Shown here: piece by piece, positions 1 to 13,665 of the stretch
How the letters are laid out: every line of letters begins with the position of its first letter
Position numbering within the stretch: the first letter of the stretch is position 1
Assembly (NCBI GenBank): GCA_944472155.2
Contig: OX235272.1
Coordinates: 98,214,020 to 98,278,019, forward strand
Reading direction: 5' to 3'
Length of the DNA stretch: 64,000 bases
From: Trichobilharzia szidati
Taxonomy: Eukaryota > Platyhelminthes > Trematoda > Strigeidida > Schistosomatidae
Translations under genes and position numbers: made by a program
Notes under the pieces: generated by a model
The model's database searches: none
What the model was told of the DNA's origin: nothing
Seen by the model: only the letters and a program-made list of their open reading frames with translations

Positions 1-673
1 ATTTGAATTATTTTATTCCTATTCTCTGTAGGATACGGTTGTGCACCAAATACACAAAAAGGTATGAAATCAAAACAATCGGCTTGTGGATAATTGTATT
101 AAAACCAAAAGTGGACATCATGATAGTAAGACCTATATGGGTAGCATTATACATTGCAAATGAACTTTGTCAGCCTAGGGATTATAGTCTCCCATTGTAT
201 TTCCTTTATGAATGCACCTATTATTGATACATTGCGTTTTCAAATCTTTAAATATTCCCATTTATAATATTAGAACAAGACATATAAGCAAACGATATTG
301 TTTTCAATTAGATCTTCTTCTGGCTTTACTCTAATTTACATAGACTCTTACATAAAAATTTTTAACTAATGACGGTGATTTTGGGAATGAAATAATAATC
401 TTAATAGTCTTAATAATAATGATGATAATAATAATGTGGTAAATGTTTTGAACGTAGTTAATAACGATGATTATAATGATAACAAAATATTGATGATAAG
501 GTTTATGCAGATGATAAGAATAACAAAGATAGTATATGTATATAAGTGTATAAATAAATTGGGTCAAATCTTAAAAGGTGAAGTGGAACGATAATCAGAG
601 TTTAAATAAATATTATGAAAGTACAAAGGAGGTGGAAAATAAGAATGGCTGGAGGGTTTTGAATACAGTTCAC
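1..673. other. AT-rich intergenic DNA, no gene seen
   Basis: Low-complexity ATA/ATG trinucleotide stretch around 405-490. The short open frames at 3-227 and 331-567 are AT-rich composition without recognisable domains. Confidence 0.6.
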
Positions 674-1320
674 CTAGGTCAAGAGAGAGACAAAGGTCTT
701 TTGTATGCAAAGACTAGGATTGTTCTCTCGAGTTCCCATAGCTTCGGCTAGGTGTAAAAGACGGTTTCTGATTCCATTCGAAAGACTCGATGGAATGCGA
801 TAGATAACTTTGAAAGCACTATTTTTGTCCACTTGGTAACCGCTATCAATCAAATGAGCCAAAATAGAACTTCGTATGGATTTTATTTGACCTTTTCCGA
901 ACCATGAAGGAAGATGCTCATTAATGCGTTTGTTCAGCTGTCTAGTTGTTCGCCCTATATAGCTTTCTCCACAGGAACAACTAAATTTATAGATACACAT
1001 AGATGTGGCACAACTAGGTAGCTTATCTTTCACTTGAGCAATCAAAATTGGTCGGCTGGAAAATGCCAAACAAAGGGTGGCGGCAGTATAAGTCCGTTTT
1101 ATCGCTCTCGATAATCTCAGATGTAAGACTTCGCTAGCCACGTCCCCATTAAATTGCAATTACATGAACAGTTCTTTCTTTTAACTGTTGTCAGGTTTTC
1201 TTTGTTGTACCTGGTATTCATGTGTCTCCTAACAAATCTACTAGGATAACCCATTTGGACCAGCGTATTTTGGATATATCCTAGCTCATTTTCTAGGGAG
1301 TCATCTGTACATTGCGTTTA
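674..1320 (-). mobile_element. Penelope-like element, 3' fragment with GIY-YIG endonuclease domain
   Basis: Minus-strand translation gives a PLE C-terminus. The block CIYKFSCSCGESYIGRTTRQ with RINEH following is a GIY-YIG nuclease core in which a Cys-rich YKFSCSCG stretch precedes YIGRT, as in PLE endonucleases. Upstream, in another frame (about 1180-1315), the residues GYIQNTLVQMGYPSRFVRRH match the linker between RT and endonuclease in PLEs, so there is at least one frameshift near 1160. The RT domain itself is absent, so this is a 5'-truncated copy. The downstream part (NGIRNRLLHLAEAMGTREN) is the usual PLE tail. Catalytic activity cannot be judged from a fragment. Confidence 0.8.
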
Positions 1321-1899
1321 CCTATTTCATTACACTTTAATGATTCACCTTAGCACCTTTACTTTTCTAAAACAGCTTTCAGTCCCATGAAAATGTAGTA
1401 CTCACCTCAACATTTGTTGGTTATTGTAGGCCTACAACTACGGGTTGAAAACGAAACGAAGTCGATTTTCCCGCGCAACATGAAGGACTACTGTTTAATT
1501 CAATAATGATACGATATGGGTCAGACAAAGAGTGTATTTATATATATCAATTATTTAGCTGTTCAAACATTATTAACTTGTAGACAATCTACTATCTGAC
1601 ATTATATCATACTTGATCGTGCCTGTAAAAATGGCATGCATTTTCATGTAAATTTATGTTTATATGAAAATATAAATTATTATTATTAAGTGTATTGGTA
1701 GTCAGTGCAAATATTTCATGATTTCTACAGAATGCATTCCATTAACCTAATACCAAAACTATATATTAGGAAATTCATATTTCCAAGAAGGGTATAATAC
1801 ATGGTTCGTTTCAATGAATTTCGTCTTCATTTTAGTGTGGTTTCGTCAGATAAGTATTGATGGAATTGTCTAAATCTGACTTTAGCAACTTGCCAGGAA
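1321..1899. other. Intergenic DNA, nothing recognised
   Basis: AT-rich sequence with no open frame of note, no RNA gene and no clear repeat. Confidence 0.5.
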
Positions 1900-2150
1900 A
1901 GTCTCTTCAGCTCAGAGATTGCTGATGATATTGTTCTCACAAGCTGTGGGACATCCCATCGAAGCTGGAAGACATGAAACGGTCATCTGTTTCTGTTCAT
2001 AGCTGTCTGCCTTCTACCTCCCATATTAGGTAGTATAATAGATTGGGTAATATTGAGGTTAGGCGTCAGGTGTCAGGCAAGTGGCTGAAGTCGTTCGATG
2101 AGTTTGTGAAGCTACATCCTTTGAGAAGGTTGTGATATGTGTTACTTATT
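1900..2150 (+). mobile_element. Small RTE-like (SR2-type) 3' fragment
   Basis: Nucleotide similarity by eye to the 3' coding end of the RTE copies at 16.9-17.2 and 18.4-18.6 kb: a block around 1970-2030 matches the segment encoding [18 protein letters not shown], and 2048-2120 matches the segment encoding [11 protein letters not shown]. It is short, broken by indels and non-coding now. Confidence 0.6.
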
Positions 2151-3029
2151 TATATCTATCGCATTCCTCGGAATTAATGTCATTCGACATTTGATAAGGC
2201 TGAAGGGTAGGTAAGGCCCGTAAAACCCAAACCTAAAATATATTCATGAAATATTTGACGATTAGTTAGGACAGTTACTAGACATGTGACATGAAATCGC
2301 TGTCAGTGGTATAAATGCGTTCACTCTCTGTGACACCCTATGTCAATTCAACCATCATGTTTTTCCTTGTTACCATTCTTTCTTACTCATATTTCTCCTT
2401 ATTATAGTTTTACCTGATTAATTTTTCCCTTTTTCCACCTTTCCGTGCTTTATGGAATACGGAAACTTGAAAAAGCACACTTCTTTGTGGAGTTCTATGG
2501 TGAATGCTACTTAGTTAGAGTGACATAGCCCAGTTTCAACTTAATGTGAAACGTCGCGAAATCCCTAAGATATCAACGAATGGGAGACGTACATTATCGG
2601 GTCCTTTGCTAGTTGAAAAAAGCATGTGTCTATCGAGAATCTCTTCTTTTACCGGGGATTACTTATTAACTTTGTTTGTCTTCGTGTATCATATAAGATT
2701 TTATTCCTTAACCGCAAAATTTTAGGTGAAAACTTTTTTGTTGATGAATCAGTTGATTTTTACCAAGTTAACATATTTTTCAAGCGTGGCAACTCGAACC
2801 GCTGCACATTCGTGTTCAGTCGTGTATCAAAAATCATTTGGTCAGCATTTGTCGTTGCAGCTCTCTAGTGTCACACCTTAAATTATGCATAACGACGAGT
2901 CTCCTAGCTATTTCATTTTGTCTTGATTACAGGTTGTTAGCCGTGGTAGACATTCCATAAGACGTCGGCCTACAAAGTGTCAGCACGCTGCCCCTGAATA
3001 CATCTTTTTCACACAGTGTTAATAAATAA
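2151..3029. other. Intergenic DNA, nothing recognised
   Basis: The open frame at 2626-2868 has no recognisable domain. The stretch at about 2785-2830 weakly resembles the 3' end of the RTE copies downstream (CGTGGCAACTCGAACC-like), so more element debris is possible. Confidence 0.4.
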
Positions 3030-3460
3030 ATAATAGTATATTCTCATTTTGTACATGAGGCACGCCAGTTTACAGGCATCATCAATATGATAAATTACAT
3101 ATACGATTAGTAAACATATTTAATAATAGTAATTTAATAAAATACATTTTTTCCTACCTGTGTAGGACACACCAGTTGTACAGGCATAGATAAGTATTAT
3201 TTAAATTACATAAATTTGGTTCATGGTAAAATTATAAGGTTGCAGTCATTTTGTCTATGGGAACAATATGATAACTAGTCATTCAATGGAGCACATCAAG
3301 AAATATAGAAATATTGTCTTCGCATTAACAAAAAAAACCCAAGTATGTTTTGGATGGATTACAAATACTTGGGAAAAAAATAAAGCTTGAAGTAATTCCT
3401 CCATATAACTTTGGTGTGTACGGCATCGAGTCTTATTCTTGATAATAATTTAAAATAAGT
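3030..3460 (+). repeat. Unclassified dispersed repeat, copy 1
   Basis: About 300 bases (3160-3460) align by eye with 7020-7330 in the same orientation, including a shared block around 'gtcttcgcattaac' and another around 'tacggcatcgagtcttattc'. A sub-block (GCACGCCAGTTTACAGGCAT at 3061-3080, and a diverged version at 3169-3188) is repeated in tandem about 110 bases apart within this copy. There is no coding capacity. The family was not recognised. Confidence 0.6.
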
Positions 3461-4083
3461 AATCCACTTGTATACTTTTGTCAGCATTTTCTTCGTAACA
3501 TCACAAGTGAATAGTACTCAAGGTAGACTAATAATAATGGTAGTTTATATTTTCTTATAAACGGGTGTTTTCAAGAAATGCAAGCTATTTTGCAGACAAG
3601 ATCAGTTATGTTATAAGTTACATTCGTGAAGTATTATAAATCAATACTTTTTTATTGGTATAAAGATATATTTCACAACTGTAATCCAGGTTACGTCGTT
3701 GGTGAAGGCAATGCGCAATTCACGAGGGAATTGTAAGTTATGGGACCAATAATGTTTGCAGATCATTTGTCATTGTAAATGGGCAAATATCTACATTCTT
3801 CGTTCTCATTCAAAAAGTTAAATGGAAGCTGAAATGGTGAAAGACAAAAGAAGACAAACAACAACAACAACGCAAAAGAAAGCAAGTGGAGTACTTAGGG
3901 GATGATTAATATGTATACATACATTTATATTCTGTTTAGTAATTATAGTTATTTTGGTGCACTAACTAACTATTCCCGTAATGCTAACTTTTATATTGTG
4001 TGAGCTAATATTGTTGTCCTGTGTAAAAATGTCTATCATGTACTTCCAATAATATAAAAGTTTATAATTGTAGTTTGTTGTAA
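3461..4083. other. Intergenic DNA, possibly the 3' UTR of the CR1-like element next to it
   Basis: No open frame. Contains an A-rich patch with ACA repeats at 3840-3885. The last part may be the 3' non-coding end of the minus-strand element at 4084-6054, whose exact end I cannot define. Confidence 0.4.
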
Positions 4084-6054
4084 CTACACGTTTAATGAAC
4101 TTAAAATATCTATGTTGGACGAAAAAGTGGATGTAGGATTCAGACTCAGAAGTGCACTGTCATCTTTGAGCAGTCTGGTGACTGAGGAGATGAACACTGC
4201 GAGTGTGTTTGCATCGCGCACATCAGCTGGTAGTCTATTCCAAATGACTGAAAACTTATTTAAGAAGAAATTATACCGCATGTGAGTCTGACAATGCTCT
4301 ATAGCAGCTAGGTTGTGATGATTTCTAAGATTGTAACTGATGACAGCGGTAGGTTTAATTATTGGCTCGGAGGAGTGCACGAGCAGATTAGTTAGCTTGT
4401 AGTAAAAAATCAGGCTTAGCTTAAGACGTCTTTTCCAGAGTGGTTCTAAACTTAGTCTGTCGCAACGTTCATAGTATTGGAGACCACTTTCTAAACCAAG
4501 AATTCTTAAGGTGAATTGCCGTTGCACTCCTTCTAACTTAAGCTTGTCATTTTGCCTGAGTCCGCTAAGAATAAACGGGCAGTATTCTAAAATAGGTCGG
4601 ACACATACTTTATATAATAAAACCCTAGTTTCACAACAAAAGAAATTACGAGTTATGCATCCTAGGAGCCTTCGTGTTTTACGTCTGGCATAATCAGTTT
4701 GTTCAGAGAACGTTAAGTTACTAGAGTATCTGATACCGAGATCTACGACTGAGTTGAGCTTGGCTAGTTTACGCCCATTTATTTCAAGATTCAGGTCAAG
4801 GTTACTGTTTCCGATACAAATCCAGCCGCATTTATCAATGTTGAACTAAAGACAGGATTCAGTACACCATGTTACGAGACTACTTACTTCAAGATGTATT
4901 TTATTCACCATATCATGAGCGTGGCAGGAGTAAACGACTTTGAGGTCGTCAGCATATAGGAATGATTTACCTGAGGTGAAGCAGTTGCAAATGCTGTTAA
5001 TGTATACTGTAAATAAAAGTGGACCTAGGACACTACCTTGCACAACCCCACTTGTGATCTGTCTGGGATGAGACAACACAGATCCAACCTTGGTTATTTG
5101 TACCCTATTGCTTAGAAAGGATTTTAACCAGCTCAGTAATGGATTGCGAATCCCACATGAATGCAGCTTCTCAAAGAGAATGCTGTGAGATACCATGTCA
5201 AATGCCCTAGATATGTCGAAGTAGAGAACAACAACTAGCTTACGTGCTTCGCGACTACTAGTGATGCAGTTGAAAAAGTCGAAGTGGCAAGTAACGCAAG
5301 ACCTATTTTTGAGAAATCCGTGTTGAGACCTTGTAACAAGATCTTCCTTAAGTAGATAGTCTGACAACTGATCTTTGACAACTTTCTCCATGACTCGCGA
5401 GACAACTGGGGTTATATTTATAGGTCTGTAATTGCGGACGTTTGCCTTATCACCGGATTTATGGTGTGGAATTATGAAGCTAGTTTTCCACTCATTAGGG
5501 TAAGTGCCAGTGTCCATAGATATCGAGAAGAATTTAAGAAGTAGTAGGGGTATATCACACCCACTGTTTTTGAAAATTATGGAAGCAAGGCCATCTGGTC
5601 CCGTGCTAGTGGAAGGTTTCAGGCTTTTAACTGCCTGTTCTATTAATTGGTCGGTGAACACTATGCTTCCGAGGAAAGAACTAGTAAGGGGGCCGGTGTC
5701 ACCAGGAATGCGCGTTTCTAAACTGAAGTTTGCAAACCACTCACTGAATATTTCACAGATGGTGGAAGGCTCATTGTAGATAACTTTGTCATGAAGTAAA
5801 TAGGGGATGTCCCTCGTCGACTGCATTCGCTTTTTAAGAAGCGTTGTTAAGTTATAAACTTTGGAGGTGCTTTCAAGTGCCCTTAATTCTTCGTCGAGGT
5901 CCTTTTGAGAGCGTTGGCGCTTGACAGATTCAAGAGACTCATGGATTGAGTGCAGTAGTGATATATCCTTAGTTGAATAGTACTGTTTCTTCAACTTCCT
6001 CAACTTATTGTCGGTATGAAGCCTTGAATTTATTTGCACTCGATTGCACAACAA
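4084..6054 (-). mobile_element. CR1/Jockey-like non-LTR retrotransposon, RT domain with one in-frame stop
   Basis: Reverse transcriptase of a CR1/Jockey-type LINE. Reading the minus strand: an N-terminal linker, then SLKPSTSTGPDGLASIIFKN (RT motif 1), NYRPINITPVVSRVMEKVV, SQHGFLKNRSC, YFDISRAFDMVSH (catalytic Asp), GVVQGSVLGPLLFTVYIN, and FLYADDLKVVY (YADD catalytic pair). The frame meets one TAG at 4846-4848, then continues in the same frame through the thumb and C-terminal region (LLYKVCVRPILEYCPF, WNRLPADVRDANT) to the stop at 4084. A single nonsense change therefore breaks an otherwise continuous 1971-base frame. No endonuclease domain is found 5' of it, so the copy is 5'-truncated. RT residues are intact, which suggests a fairly young insertion. 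Confidence 0.88.
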
Positions 6055-7019
6055 CTTGTATGTTTGGAATACTGATATAGTGGCAGGAAAAACCTTTTTG
6101 TGTTACTGTAAAGTATGCTTATGATACCATTGCGCACATAATGAATATTATGCTCATAATAACAATTCCTTGTTGTTTTTTCATTGCGGGTTTAACCATG
6201 GCGTCAGCAATTGTCTATATATTTCTAAAAAGGTTTACCTTATCGTCTTAGTTTTCAAATTGCTTCCATTAAGAACCAATACATTTGCCCAGCGCAAAGT
6301 ACTATTCGGCCTCTGTGAGGTATTTTTCACGGTCACTTTTTCTCTACTGGCAAATAACTGTCAAACTATCATTGTATCGAACCCTCGTAAGTGTAATAAA
6401 AGGAGTATATGGTTTTGAAGTGGAGGCGCACTTATAATTGTTGGCACCATTATTATGTACATCTTTGATAAAAAATTCTCAGTATGATTCAAGGCTGATA
6501 ATAAGGCGTCTTGATAGTGCATTCATTATTTCACATACCTATATCTGGGATGATCGAGGTGCTTACATTGGACTGTTGGGACAGCTTCAATTTCTCCCCG
6601 AAAGGTTCCCTCATTGAATTTTCATGAGGAGGATTAATTGGTGGTGACAGCGTTTCTCTCATTGGCATAAAGATTAGGGTTTTGCAGCATAGGAAACTTC
6701 ACTTATTGCTTGACTATAATTTTCAGCTGACAGTTAGTATAAAATACTCGACAACCTGGCTGAGGCTAACGAAAAAACATGGTTGACGCCGAATATGAGT
6801 AGACGCGTATTGTTGTCACGGTAGTTACTAGCGAAGATTGAAAATCAGGCGTCAGAGATCACGGTGAGTATAAAGATATGGATGGATAAGCCTCACAGTT
6901 TAGGCCGAAATGAATGAGGTGTCCATTCAATTCCATAAAGGAATTGAATTCGCACAGTAAAATATAAGTCCGGCCTATAGATGTCACTGACTATTTGTGA
7001 AATACAGGAGTCCTCCACT
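6055..7019. other. Intergenic DNA, nothing recognised
   Basis: No coding region, RNA gene or clear repeat seen. The 6170-6418 open frame has no recognisable domain. Confidence 0.5.
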
Positions 7020-7330
7020 AGTTCATACAGACGACCAAATGTACAGGCATGGATAGGTATTGTTTAAATCGAATAAATTTGATTTGTGGTGAATTTATTT
7101 GTTTGCCGTCCTTTTCGGATTTAGTTTGTGTTAAAAATCTGTTAACTAGTCATTTACTGGAGCGCATTAAGAGATATAGGAATACTGTCTTCGCATTAAC
7201 GAATCAACTCAAGCATGCGTTGGATAGATTACGAATACTTTGGAAAAAATAAAGTTTAAAGTCACTTCTCCCATATAACCTTGGAGAGTACGGCATCGAA
7301 TCTTATTCTTGATTTATATCCAAACTGGGT
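7020..7330 (+). repeat. Unclassified dispersed repeat, copy 2
   Basis: Same orientation as copy 1 at 3160-3460, with about 75-80% identity by eye over roughly 300 bases. The short frame at 7049-7252 lies inside it and is not conserved in copy 1 (indels), so it is not a gene. Confidence 0.6.
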
Positions 7331-10300
7331 ATTAATTTGAAATAAGTGATACGTGTGTACAATGTTTTCAGCATTTTTATCGTAAGTAACACTAGAAGCG
7401 GATTGACCTGCATGGAGACGAATGTCGGCTATAGCCAGACAGGTTTGTTTTACCGCGCCAAAGTCAGCCATTAACGCCATTTTTAGCTGCACGGTGTTCT
7501 GTACAAGTGAGCTGAGTGAGATGCAAGACAATCTGTAAACTAGTTCTACCTTCATTTTAGGTCATGAATACTGCTTGTATATGATGTTATGCAGCATCCT
7601 GGCATGGCGACACTGAAGTTTTTAAAGATGTAGTTATTACGAGATAAAAGCTTGAAGGGTGACGTGGTATATATATGTAAGTAGCTTTAAGTCCTGTTTA
7701 ATTTCGGTCTTACTGTAGATCTGTGCAACCTCCACCACAAGGCAAATAGTAGGTAATAGGCAAAGCACCCCATAGACAAAAATAGGATGTAGAAACGAAT
7801 AGAAACTTAATATCCGTACATATGTGCTTATATTCATTGTACATTGCTGTCTAGTAAACCCATATATTTATTTTAACATATTCTAATTATGCGTCTATGC
7901 GACTAATCTATTTACCGTTTATGGAGTGGTCAGTGACGTTTTGCCCCTAATTTAGGTACTATAGTAGTCTAGTAATTGATTCGTTATAGAAACAGCTTGT
8001 TGATGGAATCAGCACAATGAAACAGTCTGTACAGACAGCGTTCGAAACATATAAGCGAGGTGCAGATTCTGATTTCTATGAGTAAACTGCTTCATATTTT
8101 AGAATACAGGAGAGTCAAAAGGTTTTGGCGGATCTAAAGGCTCTTAATTCACTATGCGAGTTAACACAGCAGTCTTAACTTCCTTGAAAACAGTGGATTT
8201 CCGGAATTTTTGTGAGATACCAATTAATTTCCGTGTGAACATCAAGAATATTTTTGCCATACCTACACTGACTTCTGACAACGAAGTATATCGCAGCACT
8301 AATGTCGGCCACAGAATACAGCGGTGAAGACACCTTAGTCTTAAGGCCACAATAACTACAGGGATAGTTACAAATTTTTCAACAGTTCGTAAGGAACATG
8401 AGCTTCATCTCTGGAAATTTGAAGACAGTGTAGTTAAAAACATGAATGTAATGACTCTAGCTGGTCCAGCTAAGATGAAAATTAACTCAGACAACGCATG
8501 ATCTTTTTTATCCATACTGCTTCGTGTCTCAGTCGCGCTCTTTGGATAAAAGTGCTGTATCCTCTCTGACCAGAAAATTACTAATTTGTGATTTATCCTC
8601 ACAAGAAACCTGATATTACTAGCCAGTGAATCGAATTCAACCATTACTCCCACAGTGCATCCCTGAATGATAGGTTCAGCTGTCTCTAACTATTGCGAAA
8701 GCTTCAAAAGCTTCTTCTGTAACAGCATCTTCCTCAATCGATCAGACAAACAGAACATGCTGGTGTGCGACGTGATTGGTGTGAAGCCGAATAGCCTGAA
8801 GTTCAAGTTGGAGTCGAAGATACTTAATTTAATCTCATTCTTTACCAATCCTTTTGTTCTTGTTCTACTGGGCAGCAACCGTCGCTATTTTTATTCATAT
8901 ATAAGCATAATTTATAATAATTGGTAATATGGTAGTTGAAACCGGCCTTAAAAAATGCACCAGGACACCGTATTTTGTAGTGACTAGGGCTTCAACCAGA
9001 AGCTCAAACAGCCCAGACATTTTAGCTTCATCTTGCATGCCAATTCCCAAGAACCGTGTGCATTTCCTCTTCTCCGATGGTATACCTACAGTTCAGCACT
9101 GAAACGATACAGGTAAAACCAAGCGGATACGATACGAGACGTGTATCTAGGAGCAGCCAATGTGTTGCACATAGCAAAACTGAGAAGAAACGCTCAAGAC
9201 ATCATGGTGTGGTGAGAGTTGCCTCCTAGTCAGAATTGGTAGACAGCAATTTACGTCAGTATTTACGTCGGAAATCTTGGTCCTCACAAAAAACAAGAAC
9301 ATATACTAACTCAACAACCAATAACAGCAGACTTTGCGTGGGCGGATACGATTAGCAAATATGCGGTCTGACCCTCAAAGGAACATCCACAAAGAGATGA
9401 CAGAATAACTTCCAGTGAGATAACGACCAGTCAGAAGACTCTGTTTATCTGACAATAATAACGAACAAAACGTACATAAAAATCTATCAATAACTCTTGA
9501 TTTCCTCATTAAACGATCTGTTGCCTGACCCTTATCTACTGATGTCACAATAGGACCACCGAAGCGTTTTCGAAGAAAGTAGACGACTGTTATGCCTTAG
9601 TACCGTTGTTTACAAAAGTGATTCAGCATATGAATCCAACTTTTCGAGCGATAGGTGCACCGCCGTTATGACAAAGGAGTGCTAAAAAGGTGTTATAGAT
9701 TTGTGCGAAATAATCAGTGCCCATGGTTCTGGCGAGCGTTATCACTTTTTCGCCCTGTCACAGTTTCATGTAGCGTTCCACCTTGAAATACCATATCGCC
9801 AAAACTAAGCGTGAACCGCAAACAGGATACTCCAGCTCAACCGAATAAAGTATCGATCTGCATAAATTGAAGATAGCTGAATTTACAAACGATAAGCATT
9901 TGACTGAACAAAGTCCTGGAAACAAGCTTTTAGAAACAGCGTAGGAGCCTGGGATTGCCAAAAGACCGCTTGCATGTGCTAGGAAGCATGGCAGTGTGGC
10001 ACAGTTTAGTCTGACTCTGATGCAGTCTAAGGGGGACAAGCAGCAGAAGGACCAACCTAAGCCCGCGGTCAATCGACCAAAATTGCCTTGTCCTGTTCAA
10101 TATACCAGTCTGCAGCAGCAGACTGATAGAACAACAGTTGTCCACTTTGTGCAGTGAACTAAGGCGGGACGTCAAGTCAGTGAAGAGGTAAGCCACCTAA
10201 TTTAAGGATGACACTGGGCTCTGTCGGAGAGGCTGAATCAATGCAGTCACTGGCTCAAGTATTAGCTATCGACAGGAGTTCCAACATAAAAACAAGCAAT

Positions 10301-10659
10301 GATAGGGCAAGGGAGTCACGGGACTAGCGCCTTCTGCCTCTGTGGTCACACATTGTTAAATCTGACACGGCTTGTGAAGAACACATGCGTGACATACAGC
10401 ATTGTAGATTGCTGTCTCCTCAGATGTTTCTCGGTGCTTCTAGCTCAATCTCTATTAGCATACTATCTCGCCCCGCTCGGCTCATAATAATCAACTCCGC
10501 AAGACTAATAACTATCAAATTCAGCTCACAGAAGCAGTTCCCCTTTACGTTTCAACGGTGGTATGAGGCTGAGAGTAAATTTGAGGGAAATGTTCGACGG
10601 AGTCGGCCGATAGTCCAAAACTTAAATTATCTGCCAGCAGGCATCGTAATGCCAACTAT
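7331..10659. other. Intergenic DNA with possible very old element debris
   Basis: Composition becomes less AT-rich from about 8 kb. Short frames on both strands (8144-8653 minus, 8667-8927 plus, 9758-10196 minus, 10299-10487 plus) show no domain that I recognise. The part from 9.7 to 10.6 kb could be the 5' region of the decayed element that starts at 10660. This is position-based inference only. Confidence 0.35.
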
Positions 10660-13010
10660 TCACAACACGCAGGAGTGGTGAGACTCACTGTCAGCTGCCT
10701 GTATAGCAATATGAGAAGGCTGAGAGGAAAAGTAGCTGAACTCAGAAACCTCCAGTCACACCTACACCTAAAAATAATAATCCTGGCTGTGATCTGTCTA
10801 GGCGACACTATTGCCAGTAACGAAATCAGTCTAAGTGATATGGTTCTGGTCAGGAGAGATATGGAGAGCAAGGAAGGGGGAGTTACCGTATTCTTTAACA
10901 AGCAGCCTAAATGCGTGCGTGCAACGGACCCACCACTTACTGAACTCCCAGAACCTATTTACTGTCATTTAACCATAGACCACACTAAGCATCTATTGGG
11001 TGGCATCTACCAATCACCCACCCATGGGACAGAGCACAGCTACTGCTCAGCAGCTTCATGGGGTACGGGATTTGGGCTATAACCGAATCACTATGGCCAA
11101 ACATCTCATTGCGCCATCCATGAACCTTGGTCTCGGGTATGCTCAGGGAAAATTCCGTTGAAATCTACTACTAACCATTAGAAATACGGGAGTGACTGGA
11201 AGTGTTGAAGACGATACTAGGTGGGCCATAGTAAAGGTCATCAAAACTGAATTATACTCTGACCAGTGACCAGTTACTAATTGAAAATTTGCAAATCATG
11301 ATCCCTCTAAGTAGCAATAATCACGTGGTTCGATCTTCGTCTTCATGAGAGCCAGGCTATCCTATCTGTGCCCACTGACAGGGACTGAGTTATCCACGGA
11401 GGAACATTGGAAAGTGATAAAAGAGATTATTCACACAGAAATCACAGATACCATCTCCCTAATCACAATAAAACCGAAGAAATGAACCTCTTAGTTGAAG
11501 GTAAGCATACAAAGTATTCTTCAATCAAAGCTGAAGACTACAGCTATGTACCAAGTATCAAAGAGTCAGGCAGACGAAGATGCACACGTGGAACTCAGGA
11601 ATTAATGCAAAACAAGTGCCGGGAATGGAAAGATTTCATTTCATACAAACCTATCCAGAAAATTACTGGCGAACCCAAAAAGCCTGTACCGTATCACGTC
11701 GAAGAGAAAACCAACCGCAGGCCAATCACATTAGTAGGCCCAAGCGGTCAATATCTGACTTATATAGGAACGATTGAAATATTTAGTTCAGCCTTTGACA
11801 AACAGCAAAAACAGCATGGTGATTATCCAGTCACAAGCTAAAAACCTGCACGCTATTTTACCGAAGAAAATTGTAGTGGCTACGCTGCAAATAAATTTAG
11901 CATTGGTGCAAAAGGGAATTACAAAGACACATCAGAACTTCTGTTTGGGATGCGTTTACCCAACCTTTTTGAAGACTTGTGTCGTACAGTCCCAGCACCC
12001 AAACATGATTTAATCTTCTTCTACAGCGATTCCTTTTTGTTCAATGAGTGCTATTTCGTCAATATGAACGACGACGCCAACTCCCCCAAGTACATAAGTA
12101 ATTCAACTAATCTTTCTCGACGCGAAACCCCGAAAATACTGATATCACTCAATACTCTGTTGACATTTTAGTATTCACTGTTTCTGCAGCTCAAGTAGAT
12201 CCTGCAAAATCCAGAAGCTAATAGTGGCATATACACAATATTTTACAAGGAAAGAGTTTCTGTTTCGAGAGGAAAGCATCTGAAAAATCACAATGATGTA
12301 CGACTTACCAACTCTTATAGACCTCTCCATATCACATTGGTTGCATCTGGATGCAGAGCTATCAACAACCGGCAATACTCTCGCAGAGTCATTATCCCTC
12401 CACATATGCATGTTTTAGTCTTCCCTACAAACAAGAGTCGGAAACCAATTCCTAGTGGAACTTGCGACAAAGACTATGAGAGATATTTTTACCTCTTTTA
12501 TACATCTCTGGTGAGGTCAAGACTGGAAAACTGTATCCAGACTGCCTGTCCCTGTTTAAAGGGGGACTCACATATTCTAGAATAAGTCCAAAGGAAGGCG
12601 ACGTATGATTCTCAGCATGACTAACTTAACATACAAGGAAAGACCAGACAGTTCAAATCTCTTCTCCCTGTCATACCGTAGGCTCAGAGGAGATTCACCC
12701 CAAATGTTTAAAATTTTAAATAATGACTACGTACCTGACCTATTCTCTTTTTTCCTTACCAACAGTTCGTAACACCTTAGAGGACATAGCGGCAGATTTC
12801 AAAATCTAGGAAGAAATCAAATTACTGTTGAGTACTGGTTCTTACACTGAGTCATAAACTTTTGGAACCGACTCCCAGAAGAAGTGGTGTCTACAACCTC
12901 AACTGATTCATTCAAGAAGACTTTGAAGAAGCACAGAAATTTACTAGAAAGGGATTAACAAAGGTGTCAAGCCTCCTATACTCAACCAATAAATCTGAAT
13001 CTGAAACAGC
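10660..13010 (+). mobile_element. Decayed CR1-like non-LTR retrotransposon (endonuclease remnant plus RT C-terminus)
   Basis: The frame from 10675 reads CLYSNMRRLRGKVAELRNL, then EISLSDMVLVRRD, then GGVTVFFNKQ, then LTIDHTKHLLGGIYQSPTH: an apurinic-type endonuclease domain of a CR1/L2-type LINE. At 11407-11841 an open frame covers the linker before RT (CREWKDFI and neighbours). From about 12480 the sequence encodes FYTSLVRSRLENCIQTACPC, QRKAT, YRRLRGD, LRGHSGRF and, after a frameshift, FWNRLPEEV-like residues and a tail ending near 12960, the typical C-terminus of CR1-clade proteins. Most of the RT core (about 11.85-12.25 kb) is missing or unrecognisable, and there are many stops and frameshifts. 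It differs clearly from the CR1-like copies at 4-6 and 38-40 kb, so it is a separate, older family. Confidence 0.75.
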
Positions 13011-13665
13011 ATCCATTTGTCCATTAGTAATGCTTAGCGATATGATGGTCTAGTTCAAGGTTATACGATTTTGACTCTTTTGTTTTACTCTTCCAACATA
13101 TTTGGAATTTATACATGTATTGATTTGTTTCCTTAAGCTGGAAAATGCAATGCCTATCCGATCTTATTATTATTATTTCAAAACCCGACTTACCAAAGCG
13201 GAATATACGTACTAGCCGCAACGTTTACGCAAAAGAAAGTCTGCCACAGTACGCATAAATAACCTTCGGGTGTTCAGCCTCTCCGTAAAACGTTTGTGCC
13301 TCTGTACTCTGTCGAGATGTTTTCTTTATTGTGTAATCCTTGGATGGAAGCATGACAAACTGCAAGCTAAGTGAGGTAAGTATCACGATAATCATTATGC
13401 ATCTGTCTCCGCTGATTGAGGGTTACATTATATATTCAAACGTCATCATTCACTATTCACAAAATATGACCTGAATTTTTGCTAAAAATTACACTGCGTT
13501 GCATCCAGAATTTATTGTGCAGTGCACATTATCTAGTTTCGTAAATTCAGTACGGAGCTTTTATGTCATTATTGCCATGGCTATAGTGCGTAGGGAAATA
13601 TAATTTAGAGTGGAGTTTCACACTAGGTTCAAGTGGCTAACGCCCCAGTAATAGAAAATTGGCTG
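13011..13665. other. Intergenic DNA, nothing recognised
   Basis: Only composition-driven short open frames. Confidence 0.5.
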
